A stretch of 64,000 nt of DNA from an uncultured Pseudobutyrivibrio sp. (GTDB lineage Bacteria; Bacillota; Clostridia; Lachnospirales; Lachnospiraceae). The stretch is from positions 1 through 64,000 of the forward strand of contig URCQ01000010.1 of the NCBI GenBank assembly GCA_900546435.1, in the 5' to 3' direction. The notes beneath the pieces were generated by a model. That model was given only the letters and a program-made list of their open reading frames with translations, did no database searches and was not told the origin of the DNA. The number at the start of each line of letters is the position of its first letter. The stretch's first letter is position 1. A program made the position numbers and the translations under genes. This document shows, one piece after another, positions 25,547 to 34,331 of this stretch.

Positions 25547-27223
25547 TTATCGTTTCAAATTAACTAATTCTTCCAGCAATGTATCCGAAGTTGTAATAAT
25601 TCGTGAGTTTGCCTGGAAACCTCTCTGGGTTGTAATCATATCTGTAAACTGCTCAGAAAGATCTACATTGGACATTTCAAGCTGTCCTGTTGTCATCTTA
25701 CCGCCATCTGCTGTAACCTCAACACCAATGCCATCGAAATCACCGGAGTTTAATGTTGTTCCATAACAGTTATTACCAAGACTTTCCAGACCGGATGCAT
25801 TTGCAAACTGTGCTACCGGAATCTGTCCCAAAAGAACCGTATTACCGTTATCATAATCACCATAAATCTTTCCGGTTCCATCAATGAATACTCCTGTCAA
25901 CTGTCCGAGTTTCTTTCCGGTTCCATCGGTTGCTTTTTCTGCAGCGCCTTTTTCAAATTCTGCTGTAGAACTTCCACCATTATTCTGGTTCAGTAAATGG
26001 CTGAAATCTATAGCAATATTTTCGAAATTATCACCGAGCAGGGACATATTCAGATTGACACCATTGGTTCCTGCAGAATCAATATAACGGAATGTACCAT
26101 CGCTCGTATTAAACTGCAATGTATAGTTTGTTGTATCATAGGTAAGATTTAACATGCCAGTTGCTGTATCAACTGCCAACTTTCCTGTTGCAGCTGTTGC
26201 TGCATCAACACCATAGATATCAGATACGGATCGGAATATCTGTCCACCAGCACCATCGGTAAACTGATATCCCAACTGTCCACCAACCGTCACCGGTGCT
26301 CCATCTGCGCCAGTCACCATCGTATATGTCTTTCCATTTTCTGTGTATGTAATTTGTGCCGGATTACCTGTAGTATCCAATGTGTAATTTTTGGCTACAG
26401 AGAATGATTTTACAGCTTTTGTATCATTTCCAAAAATCTGATCCAGCGCATTACTACCTGTTGTCGGGTCTACGCCCTGCTGATCCAACCACTCTTTTAA
26501 AATATCGTTATTATCACTATCATAAATATTGGTCAATTCCACAGAATAGGTACCTGCGTCTGTATCGACAGCTTTATAAGCAAACTTTGCTGTGTATGAA
26601 TATCCCAGATTATCAAAAAATGATAAGGTGCGCACATACCCTGCGTCACTTGTTACATTCGTATCATTTTTATCAATCAACCCTGCAACATTTGCCTTTG
26701 TAGTAGCCTCAGGTGCACTTGTCATATTATCTGCCTGCATAATACGAAGCGCTGATACGGTATCCTTACGGATATCCCCTGTCAAAGGATCAACCTGCCA
26801 TCCCATTACAGTATAACCTGTAGATGTCATTGCAAGGTTTCCAGCTCCATCCAGATAAAAAGAACCGGCTCTTGTAAAAAGATTTTCTGTTCCATTATTA
26901 ACAATAAAGAAATTTGTACTATTACTATCTGTCAGACGAATATCAAAAGCATCGCCTGTAGACTGTGCTGCACCGGAAGAAGTGATACTCACCTTCGTTG
27001 CTGCTGTGGCTACACCAAGACCAATCTGCATTGCATTTTTTCCACCTGTTGTTGCTGTGGCTGCTGTCGCTCCTGATGTTGTTTGATACATAATATCCGA
27101 AAACGTCGTAGATGACGCTTTAAAGCCAACTGTGTTGACGTTTGAGATGTTATTACCAATAACATCCATCTTTGTCTGGTGGGTTTTTAATCCTGATACA
27201 CCAGAATATAATGCTCTCATCAT
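25547..27223 (-). CDS. flgE: Flagellar hook protein FlgE
   Basis: FlgE polymerises into the hook. The 558-residue protein has the conserved N-terminal rod/hook motif ('MRALYSGVSGLKTHQTKMDV', then 'GNNISNVNTVGFKAS'), a long variable middle, and the C-terminal helix 'MSNVDLSEQFTDMITTQRGF' followed by 'QANSRIITTSD'. The start codon region (27220-27223) has AGGAGGT upstream. It is the last gene of the first fla/che transcription unit. Confidence 0.95.
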   Translation of the reverse strand: MMRALYSGVSGLKTHQTKMDVIGNNISNVNTVGFKASSTTFSDIMYQTTSGATAATATTGGKNAMQIGLGVATAATKVSITSSGAAQSTGDAFDIRLTDSNSTNFFIVNNGTENLFTRAGSFYLDGAGNLAMTSTGYTVMGWQVDPLTGDIRKDTVSALRIMQADNMTSAPEATTKANVAGLIDKNDTNVTSDAGYVRTLSFFDNLGYSYTAKFAYKAVDTDAGTYSVELTNIYDSDNNDILKEWLDQQGVDPTTGSNALDQIFGNDTKAVKSFSVAKNYTLDTTGNPAQITYTENGKTYTMVTGADGAPVTVGGQLGYQFTDGAGGQIFRSVSDIYGVDAATAATGKLAVDTATGMLNLTYDTTNYTLQFNTSDGTFRYIDSAGTNGVNLNMSLLGDNFENIAIDFSHLLNQNNGGSSTAEFEKGAAEKATDGTGKKLGQLTGVFIDGTGKIYGDYDNGNTVLLGQIPVAQFANASGLESLGNNCYGTTLNSGDFDGIGVEVTADGGKMTTGQLEMSNVDLSEQFTDMITTQRGFQANSRIITTSDTLLEELVNLKR

Positions 27224-27294
27224 AATAAATGACCTCCTAAATTGCTGTGTTGCCGTATCTGTCAGTCAACGGCATTAGCCTCCATAAGGTCCGG

Positions 27295-27699
27295 CTAAAT
27301 AATTACAGCTCCGTCTATATTTGTAAATACATTGTCCTCAGACTCTGTCTGATCCATGGCTGTTACCACTGTTTGATTCGGAACATTTACAATAAATGCC
27401 AGCGAATCAACAATGACCAATGATTCTTTGATTCCTTTTGCACTCGCTTTTGCCACGCCTGCTTCCAGTCGTTGGCTCTGTTCTGCAGATAGTGCGATAT
27501 CTCTTTGCTCCAAACGCATATTTGCATGCTTGGAAAACTTGAGTTCCGACGTTGCTTCTGTCGTACTGCCAATTTGCTGTCGTAATACGTCTTCAAACGA
27601 TACGCCTGTTTCCTTTCCTTTTGTCCTGGTATCATTTTGTTGTAAATACTGCCCAGCCACCTGCTCAATTGAGGAAAAGGAACGATTAATCTGATTCAT
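27295..27699 (-). CDS. Flagellar operon protein, TIGR02530 type
   Basis: This 134-residue protein has the pattern 'LKFSKHANMRLEQRDIALSA' (about 53-72) and a C-terminal 'KESLVIVDSLAFIVNVPNQT' beta region, typical of the TIGR02530 flagellar operon family. Family members sit between flgD and flgE in Bacillota, as here. The molecular function is not established; a role in hook assembly is inferred from position. Confidence 0.85.
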   Translation of the reverse strand: MNQINRSFSSIEQVAGQYLQQNDTRTKGKETGVSFEDVLRQQIGSTTEATSELKFSKHANMRLEQRDIALSAEQSQRLEAGVAKASAKGIKESLVIVDSLAFIVNVPNQTVVTAMDQTESEDNVFTNIDGAVII

Positions 27700-27710
27700 A
27701 TCGATTCCTC

Positions 27711-28370
27711 CTATTCTGTTGTCTCCTCCGGCTTCTTATCAGGTTTACTCTGTGCATCTTTCAATGCCTGTAAGCGTTCTTCTAACTTCTGCAAAGTTGT
27801 AATAGCATCCACCGATACAAATTGCTTCTGACCATCTGTCATCGCATCATAGAACTTTCTTGCTTCTTTGATTTTATCTTCATCTGCTGTTGTAAGCGTG
27901 TAGACTGTTGGTAACTTTTTCAGCATATCCGTAAATGTCTGTGCATTGAGTACTCCCATGTAATAATCTTCGTCACAGACGCTGTCTAATGTATCAATAC
28001 TGTACAATTTGTTATTGACAGATAAAAACATTTCATTGTCCTCTGTCATAACGTAATCCACTTTTCCTGATATGTACTGATCATCTTCTTGCAGGATGAC
28101 ATATTTTCCAACCAATGAATTTGCCTGAATGGTAGACATCTGTCCCTGCACTGCCTGCACTGCTTCAATCTGTGAAAAAGATGCAAGTTCGGATACATAT
28201 TCTGTATTGCTTGTTGGTTCTAACGGATCCTGATATTGCATTTCAGCAACCAGAAGCTTCAAAAACATCTCTTTATCATACGCATTCTTCTTGGTCGATT
28301 CATCTGTCTTCTTTTGACTGGCGCTATTATCAACGACCTGACCATTTTTTATTTCCTGTACGATTGCCAT
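27711..28370 (-). CDS. flgD: Flagellar hook capping protein FlgD with a C-terminal helical extension
   Basis: FlgD caps the growing hook. The N-terminal FlgD domain is clear in 'FLKLLVAEMQYQDPLEPTSN' (residues 36-55) and 'SELASFSQIEAVQAVQ'. Residues 85-150 are a small beta region in place of a full Tudor/Ig-like FlgD C-terminus. Residues about 158-206 form a helical unit ('YDAMTDGQKQFVSVDAITTL') that resembles the helical repeats common in Gram-positive surface proteins, followed by a charged tail. The gene lies between fliK and the TIGR02530-type gene. Confidence 0.9.
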   Translation of the reverse strand: MAIVQEIKNGQVVDNSASQKKTDESTKKNAYDKEMFLKLLVAEMQYQDPLEPTSNTEYVSELASFSQIEAVQAVQGQMSTIQANSLVGKYVILQEDDQYISGKVDYVMTEDNEMFLSVNNKLYSIDTLDSVCDEDYYMGVLNAQTFTDMLKKLPTVYTLTTADEDKIKEARKFYDAMTDGQKQFVSVDAITTLQKLEERLQALKDAQSKPDKKPEETTE

Positions 28371-28390
28371 GCCTCTCCTCCTTTCTTTTC

Positions 28391-29803
28391 TTAAGCGGTA
28401 TAATTTACACTATTTCCCTGTTCCCGCATCATCTTTACTACCAATTCTTCTTCCTGTGTCATCAGCCCTTGCAAATCATCCAACTGATTCATATTGAGAT
28501 TTCTCATTTTTCTTGCTCGTTGATCCTGCTCCGGCTGCCCCTCTTGCTGTCCTTTTTGTCCATCTTCCAGATTTCTTTCAAACTCATGTGTTCCCACTGA
28601 AATCTCGACGGACTGCACTTTTGTCTGTGCCTGGTTCATCTGCTCCTTTAATTGAAACATCTGATTTTCAAGAGCTTCCTTTACCTGTTCATTCTGCGTA
28701 TAAATATGCGCTTTGACCTGACCATTTTCTTCTGAAACTTCCATCAGTACTTTTCCCAATCCTTCTGGATTTAAAAGCACCTCAACAGTTGTCTTTTCAG
28801 ACTGTATTGTCGTGCGGCTTGCTTCCACGATCTGATCAATAATCGACTGCACAGATACGCGTTCTCCTGTTGGCAATTCCACTGTCGGTTTTGATATCGC
28901 AGAAAATTCTACCTTTGGATCCACTCCCTGCATATGTGCTGTCTCCTGCACATTTGCTTTTTCAGTCGAATGCTGACGCTGTTCCAAAAATGATTTGCCA
29001 CCCTGATCTTCCGTGGTACTTTTTGCTTCCTGAGCTACTGTTGTTGTCTCTTCTGGCTGATGTTCTGTGGTGTCTGCTTCCTCTGTTTCATGCATTCCCT
29101 TTTGCTGTGCATTCATCTTTTCAGCTACATTTTCTGTTTCGGATGCTGCATCTGTCGTTTCATCCCCTTTTACGGATACATCTGGGTTCTCATCTGGCAG
29201 CAGTGCTTCTTTTGTTTCCACCATTTCAGACTGTTCATCTCTAATCAACTCCATCATCTGCTGTAATTGTTCCACAGAGATTCCCACATCTTCTTGCAAA
29301 GTATCAAACAAACCTGTTATTTGGGAAACAATTTTCGGAAATGAATCACTGACCAAAAGCTCTGAACCACATTCGGCTCCTGTCAACTTGGCTACTAAGG
29401 ATGCTACATTTGATTGATCTGCCAAATCTAAAAACTGCAAACCAAGTTCTTCCATAGCTTTTTTGATCTGTTCCTCTGTTACATCCAGTTCCTCACCAAG
29501 TACTTTTTTTACATCCTTTTCCAGAGTGTCTGTCTTTTCTTTGACATCTGTTGTCTGCGCAAGCTCTTTTTTATTAAGCTTCTTTTGTACTGTGTCCGAA
29601 CGCTTTGTTTCCATTTGCGGATTCTGCTCCACCTTTTTCGTATCTGGCTTGCTCACCGTGGTTCCCATAAAAGATGTTTTATTTTGACTTGTCTGCATCA
29701 GCTGGTCAAAATTCTTTCCGCCGGTATCTTTTACGTTTCCCTGCTTTACATTTCCTGCCATTGCAGTCATAAGCAACGTATTGGATACACCTGTACTTGT
29801 CAT
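28391..29803 (-). CDS. fliK: Flagellar hook-length control protein FliK
   Basis: FliK is the secreted ruler that stops hook growth. The start is ATG 29803, preceded by AAGGAGGAAG; an open frame continues upstream only because it overlaps the previous gene. The product is 470 residues with a long disordered Thr/Glu/Gln-rich N-terminal part and a C-terminal Flg_hook domain around 'TVEVLLNPEGLGKVLMEVS' and 'LKEQMNQAQTKVQSVEISVG'. Family members vary in length, consistent with the ruler role. Confidence 0.9.
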   Translation of the reverse strand: MTSTGVSNTLLMTAMAGNVKQGNVKDTGGKNFDQLMQTSQNKTSFMGTTVSKPDTKKVEQNPQMETKRSDTVQKKLNKKELAQTTDVKEKTDTLEKDVKKVLGEELDVTEEQIKKAMEELGLQFLDLADQSNVASLVAKLTGAECGSELLVSDSFPKIVSQITGLFDTLQEDVGISVEQLQQMMELIRDEQSEMVETKEALLPDENPDVSVKGDETTDAASETENVAEKMNAQQKGMHETEEADTTEHQPEETTTVAQEAKSTTEDQGGKSFLEQRQHSTEKANVQETAHMQGVDPKVEFSAISKPTVELPTGERVSVQSIIDQIVEASRTTIQSEKTTVEVLLNPEGLGKVLMEVSEENGQVKAHIYTQNEQVKEALENQMFQLKEQMNQAQTKVQSVEISVGTHEFERNLEDGQKGQQEGQPEQDQRARKMRNLNMNQLDDLQGLMTQEEELVVKMMREQGNSVNYTA

Positions 29804-29865
29804 GGTATCTTCCTCCTTCCATATGCAATTATCAATGTACTCGTTCCTATTGGAACTATATATTC

Positions 29866-30675
29866 TTAAGGTTCCATCAATTTGGTCACTGCCGCAGCGG
29901 TATCCGCATCCATAGCCCCTAGAATATTCCCTCTGGATTGGGCATCCATAGCCCATAGTATTTTGCCAACAAGTTGTAGGTTATCTGTCATTGTGTTAAA
30001 AATAGCAGCTGCCTGTTTTGGTTTCATTGATGAATAAGTTGATGCATACGCCTTAATTTCATCATTCTCCTGTGTCTGTTCTACTACCTGTTTGTATATT
30101 TCTTCTGCCTTCTGTGGCTCAATACTCTCATAATACTCTTTATATGCACTTATATCGGGTGCTTTGTCCGAAAAAACAACCTCTTGATAGAATTTTTCTT
30201 TTTCCTCTTCAAAAGCTGCCTCATTTTGTTTATAATTCTGTAATTCTTGTGATTGTGCTTCCAGATCAGCTACATGCGCATCTGAATCATCTTTGCTCGC
30301 CTTGGCATCCGCCAGTTCTTTTTCCAGTTCTTTGATTCGCTTTACCGCATCCTCCACAGAATCATAGGTATACGCTTCGTCTTCCTTCGCATATTCCTGA
30401 ACATCCGGCAATATCTTGTTGATTACCGGAACATCTTTAAGCACCGGATAAAGCACAGTAGAACCAAATCCTCCGACATCCATTTTAACAAGAATGCCTA
30501 AAATCAACAGCCACAACAATATAATAACCACGGCAATAACACCAATTAACACTTTGCTGCCAAGCGTTTCTTCTTCCTCTTCTACATTTCCGTCTTGCTT
30601 TTCTTTCTTCTTTGCTCGTTTTGCTTCTTTTGCAGCTGCCCGTCTTGCCTTCTTATCTTCTTTTTCTTCTGCCAT
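29866..30675 (-). CDS. MotE/MgtE_N-like flagellar protein
   Basis: This 269-residue protein has a Lys/Ala-rich cytoplasmic start, one membrane helix (about 44-68), a coiled coil (about 108-160), and a C-terminal helical domain resembling the MgtE N-terminal or FliG-type fold ('SMKPKQAAAIFNTMTDNLQL' and 'AQSRGNILGAMDADTAAAVT'). Proteins of this kind next to fliJ are annotated MotE-family. In B. subtilis the equivalent gene is ylxF. The function is unclear; a link to export or stator assembly is inferred from position only. Confidence 0.75.
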   Translation of the reverse strand: MAEEKEDKKARRAAAKEAKRAKKKEKQDGNVEEEEETLGSKVLIGVIAVVIILLWLLILGILVKMDVGGFGSTVLYPVLKDVPVINKILPDVQEYAKEDEAYTYDSVEDAVKRIKELEKELADAKASKDDSDAHVADLEAQSQELQNYKQNEAAFEEEKEKFYQEVVFSDKAPDISAYKEYYESIEPQKAEEIYKQVVEQTQENDEIKAYASTYSSMKPKQAAAIFNTMTDNLQLVGKILWAMDAQSRGNILGAMDADTAAAVTKLMEP

Positions 30676-30679
30676 CGTT

Positions 30680-31135
30680 TTACTCCTGCTCTGTCTCCTT
30701 GTTATGATAGGTATAACTTACCAATTCATCTGTCATTTTGCTTTCTTCCGCAAGTAATTCTTCCTTAAATGCTTCAAAAGCCTTTTCCTTAAGATTTTCG
30801 TGCGTCTTTCTTTCTTTCATCACTTCATTCAGACGTTTACGAGCCATTTCCAAGTTTCTCTGTGCTGTATGTACGGCAATCATCTGATCTCGAATCATGG
30901 ATTTCATAGAATCTATTGCCCGTTTACAGGTTTGAATCTCTGCCAGGTTAAGCACACCACAGTTCAATTCTTTCAGTCGTGCCTCATACCCAGCCTGACG
31001 GACAAATAATTGTTGTAGTTTTTCCTGTTCTTCTAACAGTTTTGCATTTGCAATGCCATATGCTACCTTTTCCTGTTCCTCCATCTTTTCTTTGATTTCC
31101 AGGATGTTTTGCATACGATACCTAAATTTTGCCAT
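30680..31135 (-). CDS. fliJ: Flagellar export protein FliJ
   Basis: FliJ is the coiled-coil stalk that couples the FliI ATPase ring to FlhA. The protein is 151 residues and almost entirely alpha-helical and charged. It starts 'MAKFRYRMQNILEIKEKMEE', as typical FliJ proteins do. It lies between fliI and the MotE-like gene. Assignment rests on the N-terminal pattern, coiled-coil content and position. Confidence 0.9.
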   Translation of the reverse strand: MAKFRYRMQNILEIKEKMEEQEKVAYGIANAKLLEEQEKLQQLFVRQAGYEARLKELNCGVLNLAEIQTCKRAIDSMKSMIRDQMIAVHTAQRNLEMARKRLNEVMKERKTHENLKEKAFEAFKEELLAEESKMTDELVSYTYHNKETEQE

Positions 31136-31157
31136 CTGTTATCTCTTTTCTATAACA

Positions 31158-32474
31158 TCATGCTGTTTCCTGAAACATCTGTTTCAATGCACCGACAATT
31201 TCGTCAAAATCATATTTATCTTCCGTACTTTGACAAAGGAAATCATTCACCTGATCAATTTTAGAAATAGCATAATCAATTTGTTTATTGGAGCCCGTTT
31301 TGTAAGCACCAATATTTATCAGATCTTCTGCTTCCTGATACGTTGCCATGACATTTTTTAATTTTCCAGCCATCTGTTTATGTTCTTTTGTCGCTATAGC
31401 ACTCATCACGCGGGAAATACTTGCCAAAACATCAATGGCAGGATAATGGTTCATTTGCGCTAGTTTTCGTGACAAAACAATATGACCATCTAAAATACCT
31501 CTCGCTGTATCGGTAATTGGTTCATTGAAATCATCACCATCCACAAGTACGGTATACAATCCCGTAATGGATCCTTTATCTGAATTTCCTGCACGTTCCA
31601 ATAACTTTGGCATTTCTGAATACACACTAGGAGGATACCCTCTTGTCACCGGTGGTTCACCAGCTGCAAGTCCGATTTCCCGCTGTGCCATAGAAAAACG
31701 TGTCAGCGAATCCATCATTAAAAGTACATCCTTTCCCTGATCACGAAAATATTCTGCAACTGCTGTGGCTGTTTTTGCAGCACACTTGCGAATAGATGCC
31801 GGCTTATCTGACGTTGCCACAACCACAACGCTTCTTTTCATACCTTCCGGTCCAAGATCACGCTCAATAAATTCTCTTACTTCACGTCCACGTTCTCCAA
31901 TCAATGCTATTACATTGATATCTGCCTTGGTATTTCGTGCAAACATACCCATCAAAGTACTTTTTCCAACACCAGATCCGGCAAAAATTCCGATTCGCTG
32001 TCCTTTTCCAACTGTAATCAGCCCATCTACCGCTTTTACACCAAGTGGTAACACGTCAGAAATAATCTCTCGTTCCATCGGTTCCGGCGGAGTACTGTCC
32101 ACCGGATATTCTGCTGACAGGTAAAGCTCATCTACATCCGTTGGACGTCCAATACCATCCAATGTATGTCCTAACAAGGCTTCTCCAACCGATATGGTTA
32201 GCGGTGCCTTTGTGTTCTCTACCACAGCGCCAATGCCGATACCATCCACACTGTCAAACGGTGTCAGTAATAAGTGTTTATCACGAAATCCAACAACCTG
32301 CGCCATAACTGCCTGTTCCCGATTACCATCCACAAAAATACGACACAAATCGTTTAATTTTGCATCGGGTCCCACAGACTCAATTGTGAGTCCCACCACT
32401 TTCGTGACGCGACCCAGACAATCAAAATATGTTTCATTTGTAAGTGCTAAATATTTACTGCGATCAATATCCAC
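31158..32474 (-). CDS. fliI: Flagellum-specific ATPase FliI
   Basis: FliI powers loading of export substrates. The 438-residue protein is an F1-ATPase beta-like enzyme with Walker A 'GIFAGSGVGKSTLMGMFARN', the catalytic Glu in 'IALIGERGREVREFIE', Walker B 'VLLMMDSLTRFSMAQREIGL' and the family signature 'PPSVYSEMPKLLERAG'. It lies between fliH, its regulator, and fliJ. No defects are seen. Confidence 0.97.
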   Translation of the reverse strand: MDIDRSKYLALTNETYFDCLGRVTKVVGLTIESVGPDAKLNDLCRIFVDGNREQAVMAQVVGFRDKHLLLTPFDSVDGIGIGAVVENTKAPLTISVGEALLGHTLDGIGRPTDVDELYLSAEYPVDSTPPEPMEREIISDVLPLGVKAVDGLITVGKGQRIGIFAGSGVGKSTLMGMFARNTKADINVIALIGERGREVREFIERDLGPEGMKRSVVVVATSDKPASIRKCAAKTATAVAEYFRDQGKDVLLMMDSLTRFSMAQREIGLAAGEPPVTRGYPPSVYSEMPKLLERAGNSDKGSITGLYTVLVDGDDFNEPITDTARGILDGHIVLSRKLAQMNHYPAIDVLASISRVMSAIATKEHKQMAGKLKNVMATYQEAEDLINIGAYKTGSNKQIDYAISKIDQVNDFLCQSTEDKYDFDEIVGALKQMFQETA

Positions 32475-32486
32475 GTTATATCTCCA

Positions 32487-33329
32487 TCAACTAAGGGATT
32501 TAATATCTTTAGCCAAATTGCGCATCTGTGTATCCATACCACAGTCAAACAATCCACCATCTGTCTCTATCATGCACTGTTTTTCATCCAAAAGCGGATC
32601 TAAGACGATGTCAAGCATAACATCCTGTCCTACTTTTTCTTGTAGTTCTTCTTTATGCGCGCGCAAATACTCTAAGTTATTTTCATTCACACGAATCATA
32701 AAGGTTTTACTTCCCTCAATATTTGTCAGTGCCTGATCCACACAATGTAGAATAATCTCTTTTTTGTCACCAAACTGAACCAAAAAGACCTTTTCTACCA
32801 CTTCACAAACCACATCTACCACATCATGTTCTATGGCATTTTGTTTTTCTTCATATTGCTGTTGCAATTGTTCCTGTGAGCGTTGTAATTGCTGCTCCAT
32901 CTCACGCTGCTTTGCAGCGGCTTCCTGCAGCCCCTGCTCATACCCCTGTTTCTGTCCTTCAGCTTCTGCATGAGACTGCAGAGCTTGCGCCTGCTCATGC
33001 GCCTCTGCCAAAATGTTCTCTGCTGTCAGATTTGCATCTGCCAAAATAGCATCCGCCTGGGCTTTTGCTTCTGCCACATAATCAATCTGTGGTTCTTCCG
33101 GTTCTACTTCCTCCGGAAGTGCTTCACCTAAGTTAGCTTCCTCTTCTTCCAGATTTTCTCCATCCATCGGGACAAAAGCATCTTCTGCAGCCATTTGATG
33201 TAGCTGACGTTTTTTCTCTTCACGCCTTCTTTTCTCAATTTTTTCATCCACCAGTTTGTTTGAGTCAATCACGCATGTTTTTGCCTCTTCTTGTGGAGCC
33301 ATCTGTACACGATATAAAATATTAGACAA
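32487..33329 (-). CDS. fliH: Flagellar assembly protein FliH
   Basis: FliH is the peripheral stalk and negative regulator of FliI. The protein has an acidic N-terminal region and a long Gln/Glu/Ala-rich coiled coil (about 100-165). It ends in a VATP-synthase-E-like C-terminal domain ('VDVVCEVVEKVFLVQFGD' onward). Of the possible starts, I prefer TTG 33329 ('MSNILYRVQM'), which has GGAGGTGA 8 bp upstream. A GTG at 33347 would put the start inside that Shine-Dalgarno. With the TTG it overlaps fliG by 8 bp. Confidence 0.9.
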   Translation of the reverse strand: MSNILYRVQMAPQEEAKTCVIDSNKLVDEKIEKRRREEKKRQLHQMAAEDAFVPMDGENLEEEEANLGEALPEEVEPEEPQIDYVAEAKAQADAILADANLTAENILAEAHEQAQALQSHAEAEGQKQGYEQGLQEAAAKQREMEQQLQRSQEQLQQQYEEKQNAIEHDVVDVVCEVVEKVFLVQFGDKKEIILHCVDQALTNIEGSKTFMIRVNENNLEYLRAHKEELQEKVGQDVMLDIVLDPLLDEKQCMIETDGGLFDCGMDTQMRNLAKDIKSLS

Positions 33330-34329
33330 CCAGTTCGTCACCTCCACCTCTGGAGATTACAATCTCTGCGGAATCTTCTAACTTGCGGATAATTCCAACA
33401 ATTTTCTGCTGAGCTTCCTCCACATCCTTCATTCGTACCGGTCCCATGAATTCCATATCTTCCTTGATCATCGTAGCCATACGAGAAGACATGTTTTTGA
33501 AAATTGCGGCCTGTACTTCCTCATTTGCACCCTTCAGTGCCACACTCAGATCGCTGTTATCCACATCACGCATAACACGCTGAATGGCTCTGTCATCCAA
33601 CAACAAAATATCTTCGAATACGAACATCTTCTTGCGGATTTCGTCTGCAAGTTCTGGTTCTTCGATTTCCAAAGACTCCATAATTCGCTTTTCTGTTCCT
33701 CGATCTACGGTATTCAAAATAGCAACGATGGCATCCACGCCACCGGCAATTGTGTAATCCTGATTGATCAGAGAAGAAAGTTTTCGCTCTAATACGCGCT
33801 CCACTTCCTTGATCACTTCTGGCGAAGTACGATCCATCATCGCGATACGCTTTGCTACATCCGCCTGTTTTTCTGGATCAAGCGCCCCTAAAATCATCGA
33901 CGCCTGTCCAGGAGACAAATATGACAAAATCATAGCAATCGTCTGTGGGTGTTCATCCTGAATAAAGTTTAAAACCTGTGAAGGCTCTGTCTTACGGATA
34001 AACTCAAATGGACGCACCTGCAATGATGCTGTCAGCTTGGTAATCACACGTGTTGCCTCATCTGCACCCAATGCTTTCTCCAAAAGTTCTTTTGCATAGC
34101 CAATACCGCCTTCTGCAATATACTGTTGTGCAAGACACACCTGGTAGAACTCATTGATGACATCTTCCTTTAACTTTGGAGAAACGCTTTGCGTATTCGC
34201 AATTTCAAGCGTCAATTCTTCAATTTCATCTTCTTTTAAATGTTTAAAAATATCTGCAGATTTTTCTGGTCCCAATGTAATCAGCAAAATTGCTGCTTTT
34301 TGTACACCAGATAATTCCTCATTTGCCAT
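33322..34329 (-). CDS. fliG: Flagellar motor switch protein FliG
   Basis: FliG is the torque-generating ring of the rotor. The product is 335 residues from ATG 34329 ('MANEELSGVQKAAILLITLG'). The FliF-binding, middle and C-terminal armadillo-like domains are all present. The middle domain has an EHPQTIA-type motif ('DEHPQTIAMILSYLSP'), and the torque helix region with alternating charges appears near 'DRAIQRVMRDVDNSDLSVAL'. A TTG at 34341 in the end of fliF is a weaker start. Confidence 0.97.
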   Translation of the reverse strand: MANEELSGVQKAAILLITLGPEKSADIFKHLKEDEIEELTLEIANTQSVSPKLKEDVINEFYQVCLAQQYIAEGGIGYAKELLEKALGADEATRVITKLTASLQVRPFEFIRKTEPSQVLNFIQDEHPQTIAMILSYLSPGQASMILGALDPEKQADVAKRIAMMDRTSPEVIKEVERVLERKLSSLINQDYTIAGGVDAIVAILNTVDRGTEKRIMESLEIEEPELADEIRKKMFVFEDILLLDDRAIQRVMRDVDNSDLSVALKGANEEVQAAIFKNMSSRMATMIKEDMEFMGPVRMKDVEEAQQKIVGIIRKLEDSAEIVISRGGGDELVV

Positions 34330-34331
34330 AA

